From Hondaea fermentalgiana (taxonomy: Eukaryota; Sar; Bigyra; Thraustochytrida; Thraustochytriidae), in the NCBI GenBank assembly GCA_014084085.1, contig NPFB01000108.1:1-37502 (forward strand): DNA of 37,502 nt. Direction: 5' to 3'. Positions 1-9,494 of the stretch are shown one piece after another; position 1 is the stretch's first letter; every line of letters begins with the position of its first letter. Position numbers and translations under genes: made by a program. Below the pieces are notes generated by a model. That model did no database searches. It was not told where the DNA came from and was given only the letters and a program-made list of their open reading frames with translations.

Positions 1-382
1 GCGGGCGGACGCGCGGGAGGGCGCGCGCGACGGTCGGCGGCGCGGCGGCGCGCGGCGCGCGGCCGTGAGCTGGGCCGGAACGGACCAGACCGCGACTGCC
101 TGTCCCCGCGACGGCGCGGCGCGGCGAGGCTGCTCTCCGAGCAGCGCGCGCCACGAGCGACGGACGAGGGCCACGACGGCGAAGACGAGGGCGAAAGTGA
201 AAGCGAAAGCGAAAGCGGGAGCGTGAACGAGGACGACCAGGACGAGATCGCGACGATTCGTCTTGCTTCGTCCTTTTTTCCCTTTGCTTCTCTTTTTGAC
301 TTTCTTGTCCTCTCCTTTCCCATCTATTTCTCTTCATCTGTCTGTGGAAAGCTGAGGCCCGCGACGCCGCCCTGGCGGCACA
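1..382. promoter_or_regulatory. Upstream region of the SYF1 gene
   Basis: No coding frame is supported here. The first ~140 bases are extremely GC-rich. They are followed by a purine-rich stretch with imperfect GCGAAA repeats (about 188-220), and then by a T/C-rich stretch (about 256-345) just before the ATG at 383. The abrupt switch from GC-rich to pyrimidine-rich sequence is consistent with a core promoter and 5' UTR, but no TATA box or start site can be assigned from sequence alone. Confidence 0.4.
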
Positions 383-2962
383 ATGGAGTCCGCAATTGAG
401 GAGAAACTTGTTCGCGAGCCCCACGTAGTCAAGCGATGGATAGAATACCTTGATGTGAAAAAAGATGCTCCGTATCTGCTCCGCGTAGCCATCTACGAGC
501 GAGCTCTCTTTCACCTCCCTGGCAGCTACAAACTTTGGTTCAGATACCTCGACGAGCGGTGCAAACACGTTCGGGGCAAACCGCTCGCTGAAAAGGAATA
601 CGAACTCACCAACGCAGCCTTTGACCGCGCGCTCGTGTACATGAACAAGATGCCCCGCATCTGGATCATGTACGCCGCCTTCTTGCGCTCGCAGGACCTC
701 ATCTCCAGGTGCAGACTCGCCCTTGACGATGCTCTGCGTGCCTTGCCTATCACGCAACACAACCTCATCTGGGATGAGTACCTGCGCTTCGTCTACAAGC
801 ACAACGAGCTCTGGCAGCTTGGCTGCCACGTGTGGCCAAAGTACCTCCAGTTTGAACCTCGCCATCGCGAGAAATATGTCGACTATCTTCTCGAAGCCAA
901 TCGCCATGGGGAGGCCATGGAGCAGATTGGTATCATGGTCAGCGACCCAGGCTTCGTTTCCGCCGAGGGGCGCACGCTTCACGACATCTGGATCCAGCTT
1001 TGCGACCTTATCGTCAAGTATCCCGCAAAGGCCGCCAACCTCGGCCGCAACAAGCTCGACGTCGAGGCTGTACTTCGCGCAGGCTTGCGCAGGTTTTCAG
1101 ACGAGACGGGCCGTCTCTGGTGCGCGCTCGCCGAATTTCACATCAAGCTTGGCCAGTTTGGCTCCGCCGAAGATGTCTACGAGGAAGGTATGCGCGCAGT
1201 CAATACTGTGCGTGACTTTAGCACCATCTTTGACGCCTATGTTCAGTACCAGGAAGCAATGCTTACGGCCAAGATGGACCTTTTTGGAGACGACGAGGAA
1301 GAAGACGGAGACGAAGCGCGCGACAACAACACAGATTCTGGCACGGGGAGCAGCGCCATCGAGGGTGGTACTGAAAATGACAAGGCTGCCGCCGAGACCG
1401 CGATCGAGGGACCTGAGGCGAAACGCCGCAGGACAACGGCGATTACCGAACCCTTTTACCACATCAACGCAGACTCAGAAGACAAGGTCAATGACGTTGA
1501 CTTGCGTCTTGCGCAACTGTCCTTTATCATTGACCAGCGCCCGTTTCTTCTTAACGAGGTGGTCTTGCGCCAGAACCCGCACAATGTGCAAGAGTGGCTC
1601 AACCGCGCGAAACTTTTCAGAGAAAAGGAAGATGTTGCGCAGGTCGTTACCACGCTCAACCGCGCGCTCGAGGTCGTCAACCCGGCCTTGGCTCTTGGGC
1701 GCCCCAGCGAACTCTGGATTCAGCTGTCCAAAGTGTACGAGGACAATGAAGACTCCGAAGAGGCGCGCAAGGTCTTGCAGACCGCAGCCGATAGCCCCTT
1801 TCGAGACGTCGAAGACCTCGTGGCCGTTGTCTGTGCTTCGATCGAACTCGAACTCCGCCACGAGGCCTTTGAGCGTGCACTTACGCTCGCTCGGGACGCC
1901 GTCAAGCGACCTTCTGAGCGCGCCATTGCCGAGAACATTGCTCTGCAGCGCCAGCGCCGCACCAAGGGTGTCGAAGGCCCAAGCGTGCCCGGAGCGGACG
2001 ATGTCAAGAACACCGAGGGCATCGTCAAGGAGAAATTTCGCCTGCAGCAGCGCCTGTACAAGTCGACCCGCCTTTGGAGCTTGTACGCGGATCTCGAGGA
2101 ATCTCTCGGTACGCTCGCCACTGCTCGCGCTGCATATGAGTCCATGATCGACCTCAAGGTCGCCACGCCGCAGACCATTCTCAATCTGGCCTGCCTGCTG
2201 TATGAAAACAACTTTTACGAGGATGCCTTTAAGGCTCTTGAAAAGGGTGTTGCACTCTTTGACTGGCCACACGTGGGGGATATCTGGAGCGCCTACCTCA
2301 CAAAGTTTGTTAGCCGCTATGGTGGCTCCAAGATGGAGCGCACGCGCGAGCTCTTTGAAAAAGCTCTTGCTGGTGCGCCTGCGGACAAGGCCAAGCCGCT
2401 CTTTTTACTTTTGAGTGATTTTGAAGAAGAACATGGCGACTCCACACACGCCATGGCCAACTACGAGCGCCTTTGTGCCACGGTTCCCGAGAACCAAAAG
2501 GTCGACATGTACAACCTCGCTGCTGCCAAGGCGCACGAGCTCGTGGGTGTCTCTCGCATGCGCAACATTTTCGAAAGCGCACTCGAAGACCTCCAGGACC
2601 CTGTCAACCTGCGCGAAGTCAGTTTGCGCTTTGCAGAAAAGGAGCGCGCTCTTGGCGAGATCGACCGCGCACGTGCAATCTTCAAGCACGCGGCCCAGTT
2701 TGCGAACCCCCGAACAGTGCTCTCATTTTGGGATCGCTGGAAAGAGTTTGAAGTCGAGCATGGTAACGAAGACACCTATAAGGAGATGCTCCGGGTCAAA
2801 CGATCGATTCAGGTGCGCTTTCAAGACACAAACTATGCCCTTGGCCAGAACGATTCTCATGACAGCGAAAAGCCCTTTGCATCCCAGCAAGTTACGAACT
2901 CTGGCAACAAGAAGGACCCCAATGACAAAGACAAGGTCGAGGACGGCACGCCTGCGCCTTGA
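383..2962 (+). CDS. SYF1: Pre-mRNA-splicing factor SYF1 (XAB2-type HAT-repeat protein)
   Basis: The 859-residue product is a HAT/TPR-like superhelical scaffold of the Prp19-associated (NTC) spliceosome complex; the human orthologue XAB2 also acts in transcription-coupled repair. The N-terminus (RWIEYLDVKK) and the following HAT units with the W-x2-Y-x3-E/L pattern (residues ~34-62, ~75-105 and onward to ~800) run along almost the whole length, and overall length is close to the human protein. An acidic then basic insertion (residues ~298-352, ending in KRRR) breaks the repeat array and may be a disordered loop or nuclear localisation segment. The C-terminal ~45 residues are polar and probably disordered. 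The first in-frame ATG at 383 follows a pyrimidine-rich leader and starts directly on the conserved N-terminal helix. The reading frame is unbroken, so no introns are needed. The gene converges with the minus-strand gene ending at 3492. Confidence 0.93.
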   Translation: MESAIEEKLVREPHVVKRWIEYLDVKKDAPYLLRVAIYERALFHLPGSYKLWFRYLDERCKHVRGKPLAEKEYELTNAAFDRALVYMNKMPRIWIMYAAFLRSQDLISRCRLALDDALRALPITQHNLIWDEYLRFVYKHNELWQLGCHVWPKYLQFEPRHREKYVDYLLEANRHGEAMEQIGIMVSDPGFVSAEGRTLHDIWIQLCDLIVKYPAKAANLGRNKLDVEAVLRAGLRRFSDETGRLWCALAEFHIKLGQFGSAEDVYEEGMRAVNTVRDFSTIFDAYVQYQEAMLTAKMDLFGDDEEEDGDEARDNNTDSGTGSSAIEGGTENDKAAAETAIEGPEAKRRRTTAITEPFYHINADSEDKVNDVDLRLAQLSFIIDQRPFLLNEVVLRQNPHNVQEWLNRAKLFREKEDVAQVVTTLNRALEVVNPALALGRPSELWIQLSKVYEDNEDSEEARKVLQTAADSPFRDVEDLVAVVCASIELELRHEAFERALTLARDAVKRPSERAIAENIALQRQRRTKGVEGPSVPGADDVKNTEGIVKEKFRLQQRLYKSTRLWSLYADLEESLGTLATARAAYESMIDLKVATPQTILNLACLLYENNFYEDAFKALEKGVALFDWPHVGDIWSAYLTKFVSRYGGSKMERTRELFEKALAGAPADKAKPLFLLLSDFEEEHGDSTHAMANYERLCATVPENQKVDMYNLAAAKAHELVGVSRMRNIFESALEDLQDPVNLREVSLRFAEKERALGEIDRARAIFKHAAQFANPRTVLSFWDRWKEFEVEHGNEDTYKEMLRVKRSIQVRFQDTNYALGQNDSHDSEKPFASQQVTNSGNKKDPNDKDKVEDGTPAP

Positions 2963-3491
2963 ACCGTTTGAACATGCGGGGTGGGATGGTAATGGGCTCG
3001 ATTTCTCCATGGGCGGAGATTCCGAAGCCTCTTTGTGAAAACTTACGGCGCGTGCTTTCTCTTGCTAGAGTCGGCACTCCTTTTTCAAAACAAACCTTTT
3101 TACAAACCTTGACAAAACTTCAATTTCACTTGTGTGCGTATGGTATTATATATTCAATTTGTGAGAGAGAAAGAGAGAATGGAAAGGAAAGCGACTATGG
3201 CTTATGCTTGTCTGTTACCGAATTGGATGCAAAGCCCAAATCTCTGTAGCACAAAGATCTTCCTTTCGGCGCAATTATTTTTTCTTTCTGCGATTTCAAC
3301 CTCGAAATACAATTGCCCTATTCAATTCTTTGAAAGGCTAGTCTCCTGAAATGAGAGAGCCAACTCCTTGCGAAGGAGCAGACAGACATGCGAAAATGAG
3401 CTTGAGATACGAATCTATTTAGCTTTGGAAGATGGACCATCCTGTGCGCGGAAATATAATTGACTGCATATATGTATAAACCTACTCGGCC
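2963..3491. other. Convergent intergenic region between SYF1 and the 937-residue gene
   Basis: These 529 bases separate the stop codons of two convergent genes and should hold both 3' UTRs. The composition is clearly more AT-rich than the flanking coding sequence, with a TATATA-containing stretch near 3147 and a GA-rich run around 3162-3190. I see no gene, no perfect AATAAA on either strand that I would assign with confidence, and no mobile element. Confidence 0.4.
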
Positions 3492-6305
3492 CTACTTTTC
3501 GTGTGCGCGCAAGTACATGTCGTAGACCATGGGCATTACAAATACCTCGTCATCATAAAAAGTTTCGATGAGAGGCAAAATTGTTTGCGTCTGCAAGTAC
3601 TCGGCGCGATGACACACTTTCAAAAGCAACTTGAGCGGCCGCGAGTGCGAATATGGATCCAAGCCAGTTTCAATCTGGTGGAGCCACTGAAGCATCTGAC
3701 CGAGCACCGGGTCGTCACCGTGCAGCACATCGCCGTCCAATATGCGATCCACGACAGCCAGCACCTTGAGCATGGAGTCCTGACCTTTTGAACACCGCCA
3801 AATCTCTTGCAGAATCGGAATACACTCGCGCACGATCGTTTTGTTATGCCGCGCACTGTGGTAGATGCGCTCGAGGTCGCGCATCCGAATAGGAGTGTTG
3901 TCCTTGGTCAAGTTGATAAGAACGCGATGTAACTCTTCGGTGTGATGGATCCACTTGCCATTGATGCTGTCTTGCAGTCGCCGTCGCATATCATCCATTT
4001 TGCGCTTGATGCTGTAATCTGTCTGCGAGCCCACCGTGGAAGCTTTGAGACCCGTGAACTCGTTCAGAGCGTTTGCCAGCTGCGTGATTTCTCTCCGTCC
4101 AAAGGGAAACATCTTGATCACCTCATTTGACGTGTACAGAGCCAGAAAAGATCTCGTTTGGTCGAGCGGGCCAAAGGTATATCGACGAATGGCTGAGGTC
4201 GGCACGGTAAATAAGGACGCGGCAATTTCATTCCCTCGATTCGCGGTCTGAACCTCTTCCTCGTCATTTTCCTGCTGGAGGAGAGCACGTTGCGATCCAC
4301 TTTCTGTATACAGCACGCTAGCCAGCAATCTGTGAAACGACCGCGCGATTGGGGTCGAGACGTGCCGCACTCGGGCAGTGGACGCATCGGGATCGAAATG
4401 CTCGTCCCCCGTCAGTATACCCTTTCCGAACTTTTTCACCATTCCCTCAGCTGGATCTGCTGAGGTCCGGTGCACATCATACACCTTTGAAGGCACGTCG
4501 CCACCTTCCTCGTCGTATCGATCCGTACTGCTTGTCACTACGGACTCGAGATCAGACATTTGCGAGGCCCGCATGCTTCCCGTATCCGGTGGATTCACCA
4601 TGACCCAGGTGAGGCGATTTTTATACAATCGAAAGGTTCCAAAGTGCTGCGAGGTCATCTCGTCATCCCCGACGAGGTCAGGCTGGGTCGAGGCAACGCT
4701 CTCCGGATTCGTATCGACTTGAAGCCAAATCTTTGGCACCTCTGCCACCTTGGTGCCCTGCGGAGCGGCATAAAACTTCTCGTTGTCGAATTCTGCAGTG
4801 GTGGGTCGGTTTTTTCGCTGTGCTTCCTTCTTGCCTTCTGCCTCGGCGAGCTCCGTTGGCGTGGGCACCTTTCCGGAGGTCGGGCTTGTTGGACTTCCCA
4901 GGGCATTTTGCACTTCTCCAATGGGGCCCAGAGAGGAAAGCGCAGATGCTGATGATAGAAACGCGGATGGGTCTCTCGAAAAGAGACCTATCTTACTTGC
5001 CCCCAAAGACGTCCGCGCGGTTAGCTGACGAGATGAAACAGATGGGTTTCTCAGCATCTGTGAGGAACCCATATTGCTGAGCATTCGCGTCATTGATTGG
5101 GAGTTCATGCCAGAAAACGAAGGTTGTCCACTGAGTTTGCGCATGCCACTCGACGTCCTTGAGCCGCGCTGTGCTCGAGAGTTCTGGTGCAGCGAGAGCA
5201 TCTGCATGTTTGTTGCTTTGCTGGCTTCCAGAGCTCGATCCAGGGCAGCACGTAGATCCTCTACCAAACTCCCAATCTCAGCTTGAAAGGTCGCTGGGTA
5301 CGCAATTTCTGCAGCGGACAGATTCAGTGTGACTGCTTCTCGAAAAAGCGTATAGGCCGTTGGCAAGGATGGTGGGAAGGAGGATGTTTGTCGCGAAATG
5401 ATGCGAGCCATTGCGCGAAATCGAATCTCGACAGAGACAATTTGCGAGGACTCACGCTCGAGAGCCTGTAGGTACGCCATCACAGCCATGAAGCTTGCGC
5501 TTCGCGTTTTGCGATCCTTGAGCTTAAGAATAAGAATTTTCTTCTCGTGCGAGCCGAGAGGAACAGGATTCTCATCGTAGGTGAAGCTGCGGATCGTGCT
5601 TACCATGTCTGCGGTTCCAAGTTGCAGCTTTTTCCCTGGTCTCACCCTGTTCATTGCACTTGTAATAAACTCCTCCGCATCCAAAGCAGATAGAGAGATT
5701 TGCATCAATGGCAGCAGAGGCAACAGAGGCAATCTGGCGAGCACATCGAAAGCTGTCATTTGGGCCGCTTTTGAGAGAACTTTGCTTTGCAGTCCAGTCC
5801 GAAGAGAGGCGTAGATTCGAATCGCTTCCACGCCTCCAAGCGGAGAGACTGCTGGGTGATCACGTGTGAAGCTGTCAATCCATGACATGAGTTCATCGAG
5901 CAAATCATGGTGCTTTACAGCAAGCGCCTCTCTGAATATATGTGCCCAGGCACGATAGATTGCGAGCTTATTGATGCTCTTGTCCTCGCACTCTAGACCG
6001 CTTGCCGACAAAGCGCCCGGTGTTTGTGCATCTCCTTCGTCATCGGCATTTTTTTCCACTCCAAGACCCTCTTTTTCGTCTACACCGTCGAGACGTGTCG
6101 CTCGTAATAAGTTTGCGGAGCCGTCCATTTCGGCACTGCGCTGCTGCGCACGCGCCTCAAGAAAGGATCTGAGCGAAGAAATTTCTCGCGTCATACGAAA
6201 GCGATCGCACAATTGCTCCACACGGTCTTCAAAGGACGGCGCCTCGCTTTCAACTTCGTCGTCCTCGTTCGCCATGGTGGCTGACGGCTTAAAAAGAAAC
6301 GCCAT
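3492..6305 (-). CDS. Large protein of unknown family with a possible split PH-like region
   Basis: The 937-residue product is not recognised. Residues 1-~350 look mostly helical with charged and Leu-rich segments. Residues ~355-440 are a Ser/Met/Arg/Asn-rich low-complexity segment rich in possible phosphorylation sites. Two beta-rich blocks follow (around FGTFRLYKNRLTWVMV and SAIRRYTFGPLDQTRSFLAL), the second ending in a helix (ITQLANALNEF). That order resembles a PH or GRAM fold interrupted by a disordered insertion, but this is only a shape resemblance. The last ~170 residues are helical and could form an ARM/HEAT-like or four-helix module. Two start codons compete: the ATG at 6305 and an in-frame ATG at 6275, which sits in an ideal GCCACCATGG context and would remove ten residues. 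The gene lies convergent with SYF1 and divergent from the MORN gene. Reading frame and composition support a real gene; the function is unknown. Confidence 0.8.
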   Translation of the reverse strand: MAFLFKPSATMANEDDEVESEAPSFEDRVEQLCDRFRMTREISSLRSFLEARAQQRSAEMDGSANLLRATRLDGVDEKEGLGVEKNADDEGDAQTPGALSASGLECEDKSINKLAIYRAWAHIFREALAVKHHDLLDELMSWIDSFTRDHPAVSPLGGVEAIRIYASLRTGLQSKVLSKAAQMTAFDVLARLPLLPLLPLMQISLSALDAEEFITSAMNRVRPGKKLQLGTADMVSTIRSFTYDENPVPLGSHEKKILILKLKDRKTRSASFMAVMAYLQALERESSQIVSVEIRFRAMARIISRQTSSFPPSLPTAYTLFREAVTLNLSAAEIAYPATFQAEIGSLVEDLRAALDRALEASKATNMQMLSLHQNSRAQRGSRTSSGMRKLSGQPSFSGMNSQSMTRMLSNMGSSQMLRNPSVSSRQLTARTSLGASKIGLFSRDPSAFLSSASALSSLGPIGEVQNALGSPTSPTSGKVPTPTELAEAEGKKEAQRKNRPTTAEFDNEKFYAAPQGTKVAEVPKIWLQVDTNPESVASTQPDLVGDDEMTSQHFGTFRLYKNRLTWVMVNPPDTGSMRASQMSDLESVVTSSTDRYDEEGGDVPSKVYDVHRTSADPAEGMVKKFGKGILTGDEHFDPDASTARVRHVSTPIARSFHRLLASVLYTESGSQRALLQQENDEEEVQTANRGNEIAASLFTVPTSAIRRYTFGPLDQTRSFLALYTSNEVIKMFPFGRREITQLANALNEFTGLKASTVGSQTDYSIKRKMDDMRRRLQDSINGKWIHHTEELHRVLINLTKDNTPIRMRDLERIYHSARHNKTIVRECIPILQEIWRCSKGQDSMLKVLAVVDRILDGDVLHGDDPVLGQMLQWLHQIETGLDPYSHSRPLKLLLKVCHRAEYLQTQTILPLIETFYDDEVFVMPMVYDMYLRAHEK

Positions 6306-7751
6306 CTTGCACGGTCTGCGCGGTCCCTCGCGGACTTTGTTTTACACGCAAAAACTTGCGAGCGTGCCACCCACGCACGCGTGCGCGCAGACACGCGCAC
6401 GCACGCGTGCTCGGGCAGTGCGCGCCTCGACTTTGTTGCGACAAGACAACAGCCAAAGCTTTCCTCTTTGTTTACTTTTCCTCAGAACCGCCACCGCCTG
6501 CCAGCCAGCCTGCGTGTGTTTGCGCGAGCGCCTGTCTGCCTGCCTCTCGCGAGAGCACCTGCTCCTGTCTCGCCGGGAGCGCCTTCTCACGGCGCACGAG
6601 GGCGCGCGGCTTTGGCTTCGCGCCACTCCAGGAGCGCCGCGCCAACCCGGCTGCTCCGCGATTGAGAGCGCCTTTTGCTGTAGAAAGTGTGCAGCGCGTC
6701 AATCAATCCGTCACATCAAACAAAGCAAGGCTAAAGCTAAGAAAAGAAAAGGCAAGGTCAGCACACACGCACCCTTCAGTCGTGGCGTCTACTCTCAGGC
6801 ACGAGAGGTTGGCCAAAGAAGGCGAGCGCGGTCTCTTGAGCTGCCAGAATAGTTCCAGTTGATTGTCCTGGAAAGAGGCCAGGCACGCACGACAGGACAA
6901 AGTGAGGTCGAAGAGCGCAGCCGCGCGAAGCAAAGCGAAAGCTAGCAAAAGCAGAGCAAGGCATAAAGGAAGATGGCGCCGAAAAGGCGCCGCGCATTAC
7001 AACAATGTGCTTTCAACGAGGCCTCCACTGTGGGGCCCTTCTTCACTTGCTGCCCGCGCCGTATGCAGTAGAACGAACAACAACAGCGATGACAAAATAA
7101 CGGGCCTCTACCGGCTCAGCCGGCGACCGAAGCTGCCGCCCGATGCCGCATCATCACCGCAGTCTCTCGGATGCCCCTTGTTTCACACCCGTACATCGTG
7201 CGTGCTGCGCGCCCCCCCATCAGCGAGCCGCTGCAAGCCTCGATGCGACCTGGGGAGCTTAGCCTGACCAAGCTGGGTCCGCCACGTATCGTAACGGATC
7301 GCTTCACATTCAAGCGTACCGGACCTCGTGTTTCTTTCATATAAAATACAACTGATTTATTTGGGTTTCGCTATTTAATGTACCTCCTTTTCTCGGACAA
7401 AACAACTGGGCAAAACGGTGTGTACCAACCGGCTTCAAATAAAGCTTGCCTTGCCTTATTTGCGAACTGCACAGGAACCGAAAAAGCGGTGCGGGCGACC
7501 CGGCCGATGCGTGGATCTCACCTCTTATTTTTATAACTCATAAGAACAAGGCTGCGTGCAACCTGGTTAGTTGCGATAAGGCTGACATATATGACAGTGA
7601 ATGCGCTGAAAGTATGGAAAACAAGCGCATGGATGAAAAAGTTGAGTCGAGTCGAGTCAGAATCACACGCTCCTTAACATTCTACATACATACATCCATG
7701 GACATCACTGTGCTTTTCCTGCCAAAGGTATGAGAGCAGAAACGGAGAAGA
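6306..7751. promoter_or_regulatory. Divergent intergenic region between the 937-residue gene and the MORN gene
   Basis: This 1446-base region should carry two promoters. Near the minus-strand gene it contains an ACTTGC element (6354-6359) and an alternating purine-pyrimidine tract rich in CG/CA steps (6372-6410). The middle (6420-7000) is GC-rich with G+C-rich spurious frames. From about 7330 the sequence becomes AT-rich (TATAAAATACAA near 7340), which is more typical of a 5' UTR or promoter for the plus-strand gene. A second ACTTGC lies at 7045-7050. I looked for tRNA A/B boxes and small nuclear RNA signatures in 7000-7750 and found none. Confidence 0.45.
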
Positions 7752-9251
7752 ATGCTCAACAGGGTCAAGGCGCGCGTGGGAAAGGTCGCTGCACGGGCGC
7801 AACCGGCGACCGAGACCGCGCAGGATGCGCCTGTAGATGTAGGTAATCGGATCGAAGAGGACGGCGACGGCAGCGATCAGAAAGGGGCCGACAGGTCCGC
7901 GCCGCAGCAAAAGAAGAAACAGTTCGAGCACACGCTCAAGCACAAGCTGAGGCAGGATTCCGGGCAGAATGACACCACCAAACCAACGGCGGAGGCAGGC
8001 TCTAACGAGCACGGCAACGGCAACGACAACGATAGCGACAATGACAATGACAATGACAATGACAATGACAATGGCAACGACAACGACGGTGTGGACGCTG
8101 CCGCTGCCGCTGCCGCCGGTACGAGAGCTCGTTTGTTGACAAGCGTGGGAGCGAGTAGATTTCGAGAACGGCAGCAGCAAGGCAAAGTAGTGCTTTCCGA
8201 GGCCGCACGTAAGCTCGTTAGCAAATTTGAGCTGCCTCCACCACGTGCAAGGACGTACAAAATTCTCTTTGGCGATGAAGAATGGACCTACGTCGGAGCA
8301 TGGCGAAAAGGCGTGCCTCATGGCAAAGGCACGGCGACGTCACCCCACGGGGAACAATACAATGGAGACTGGCAAGAAGGTATTCGTCACGGTCACGGAA
8401 AGTACATGTGGATTGATGGCAATGTATATATTGGGGAATGGCGCGATGGTGATTTTATGGGCAAGGGCAGATACGAGTGGCAGAATGGCGACTGGTACGA
8501 AGGAGACTGGGTGAACGGGATTCGGCACGGTAAAGGGATCTTTTCGTGGAGCAATGGTGACGTCTACAGCGGAGATTGGGTCAACGGAATTCGCCATGGC
8601 ACAGGAAAGATCCGATGGAAGTCGGGAGCCAAGTACTCTGGCGAGTGGAAGTATGGTCGACCCGATGGACTCGGCAAGAAACGTTGGGAGAATGGATCAA
8701 AGTATATTGGTATGTGGAAGAATGGGCTCCAGAATGGCTACGGTGTCAAATTGCACGAGGGCTCGCGCCACGAGGGAGGTTGGGTCGATGGTAAAGCAGA
8801 AGGGTATGGTCTCAAGACCTGGAGCGATGGCACCACGTACGAGGGGCACTGGCTCCAAGGTCTGCATGCAGGCCACGGAATCAAGCGATTTGAAAACGGC
8901 AGCAAGTATGACGGCGAGTGGTTCGCCGGCACGCCTCACGGCCGCGGAATGCTATTTTGGGCGGATGGCCGATGCTATGACATGGAGTTTGAGCACGGCA
9001 AGTACAAGAATCTCATCAAGTCATACGCCAAACATGGGCAATACGCCAACGACTGTCTGGCCGAAGTTGTCCCCTATTGCGAATGCGTCAAGCGCGCGCT
9101 CAAGCGACGTCTCAAAGTCGATAATAGCATGTTTTCGGCCTTGAACTATCCGTACGTAGAGTTGCGGATGCCAAAGAATGCGCTATTTGTCGGTCGTGAG
9201 AATCTCCGAGGCATACTCGGTGCTCCGCCTATAAAGCCCACGTACGACTAA
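7752..9251 (+). CDS. MORN-repeat protein (ten repeats) with Asn-Asp tract
   Basis: The 499-residue product has a disordered N-terminus and a long MORN array. Residues 1-~150 are polar and include an Asn-Asp alternating tract (~88-113) followed by poly-Ala (~116-122). From Y180 to about residue 410 there are ten consecutive 22-23-residue MORN units with the Y-x-G-x-W-x2-G-x2-x-G-x-G pattern (for example YEGDWVNGIRHGKG), then a degenerate eleventh. MORN arrays typically bind phospholipids or dimerise to scaffold membrane-cytoskeleton junctions; in protists they are common at basal structures, in PIP kinases and in radial spokes. No kinase or SET domain follows: the last ~80 residues form an unrecognised C-terminal segment. 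Repeat 7 is one residue short and repeat 8 starts with His instead of Tyr. The first ATG in the frame is at 7752. The family is certain, the specific role unknown. Confidence 0.9.
   Translation: MLNRVKARVGKVAARAQPATETAQDAPVDVGNRIEEDGDGSDQKGADRSAPQQKKKQFEHTLKHKLRQDSGQNDTTKPTAEAGSNEHGNGNDNDSDNDNDNDNDNDNGNDNDGVDAAAAAAAGTRARLLTSVGASRFRERQQQGKVVLSEAARKLVSKFELPPPRARTYKILFGDEEWTYVGAWRKGVPHGKGTATSPHGEQYNGDWQEGIRHGHGKYMWIDGNVYIGEWRDGDFMGKGRYEWQNGDWYEGDWVNGIRHGKGIFSWSNGDVYSGDWVNGIRHGTGKIRWKSGAKYSGEWKYGRPDGLGKKRWENGSKYIGMWKNGLQNGYGVKLHEGSRHEGGWVDGKAEGYGLKTWSDGTTYEGHWLQGLHAGHGIKRFENGSKYDGEWFAGTPHGRGMLFWADGRCYDMEFEHGKYKNLIKSYAKHGQYANDCLAEVVPYCECVKRALKRRLKVDNSMFSALNYPYVELRMPKNALFVGRENLRGILGAPPIKPTYD
8022..8088 (+). 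repeat. Coding hexanucleotide microsatellite (GACAAY-type)
   Basis: Imperfect tandem copies of GACAAT/GACAAC encode alternating Asn and Asp in the disordered N-terminus of the MORN protein. The central part (about 8037-8072) is a nearly perfect GACAAT run. As the unit is six bases, copy-number change keeps the reading frame. Confidence 0.85.
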
Positions 9252-9494
9252 TTTAGGAGAAATCAATCCACAATGTCGCATTTCTGTTCTTTTCACTTCT
9301 CAAACAAAATAACTGCACAAGGTAGCCTTGCATAGGTGAGCACAGACGGCTCGTAACAGGGAAAAGAAGCCAAGACAGTAGAGAAAGCAACAAAACACGT
9401 TCGACGTCGAATCGATTGCTTATTTTATGAAAAGAGTATTGATGGCAAAACATGAGTTGTGGGGAAAAGTTGGTTCTGTGCGCCTTTTCTCATA

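Noticed and set aside
723..2147. A 474-codon frame inside SYF1
   Set aside because: It is a +1 shadow of the SYF1 frame, Ser/Thr/Arg-rich, without recognisable domains.
5971..6852. A 293-codon plus-strand frame over the 5' end of the 937-residue gene and its promoter
   Set aside because: It is antisense to a better-supported gene, and the product is Arg/Ser/Cys-rich with no motif.
7116..7340. Short minus-strand frame of 74 codons in the 6.3-7.7 kb spacer
   Set aside because: No motif, no supporting composition, and placed where the promoter or 5' UTR of the MORN gene is expected.
7674..8321. A 215-codon minus-strand frame with a Val/Ile repeat resembling a membrane segment
   Set aside because: The apparent hydrophobic stretch is the complement of the GACAAT coding microsatellite of the MORN gene.
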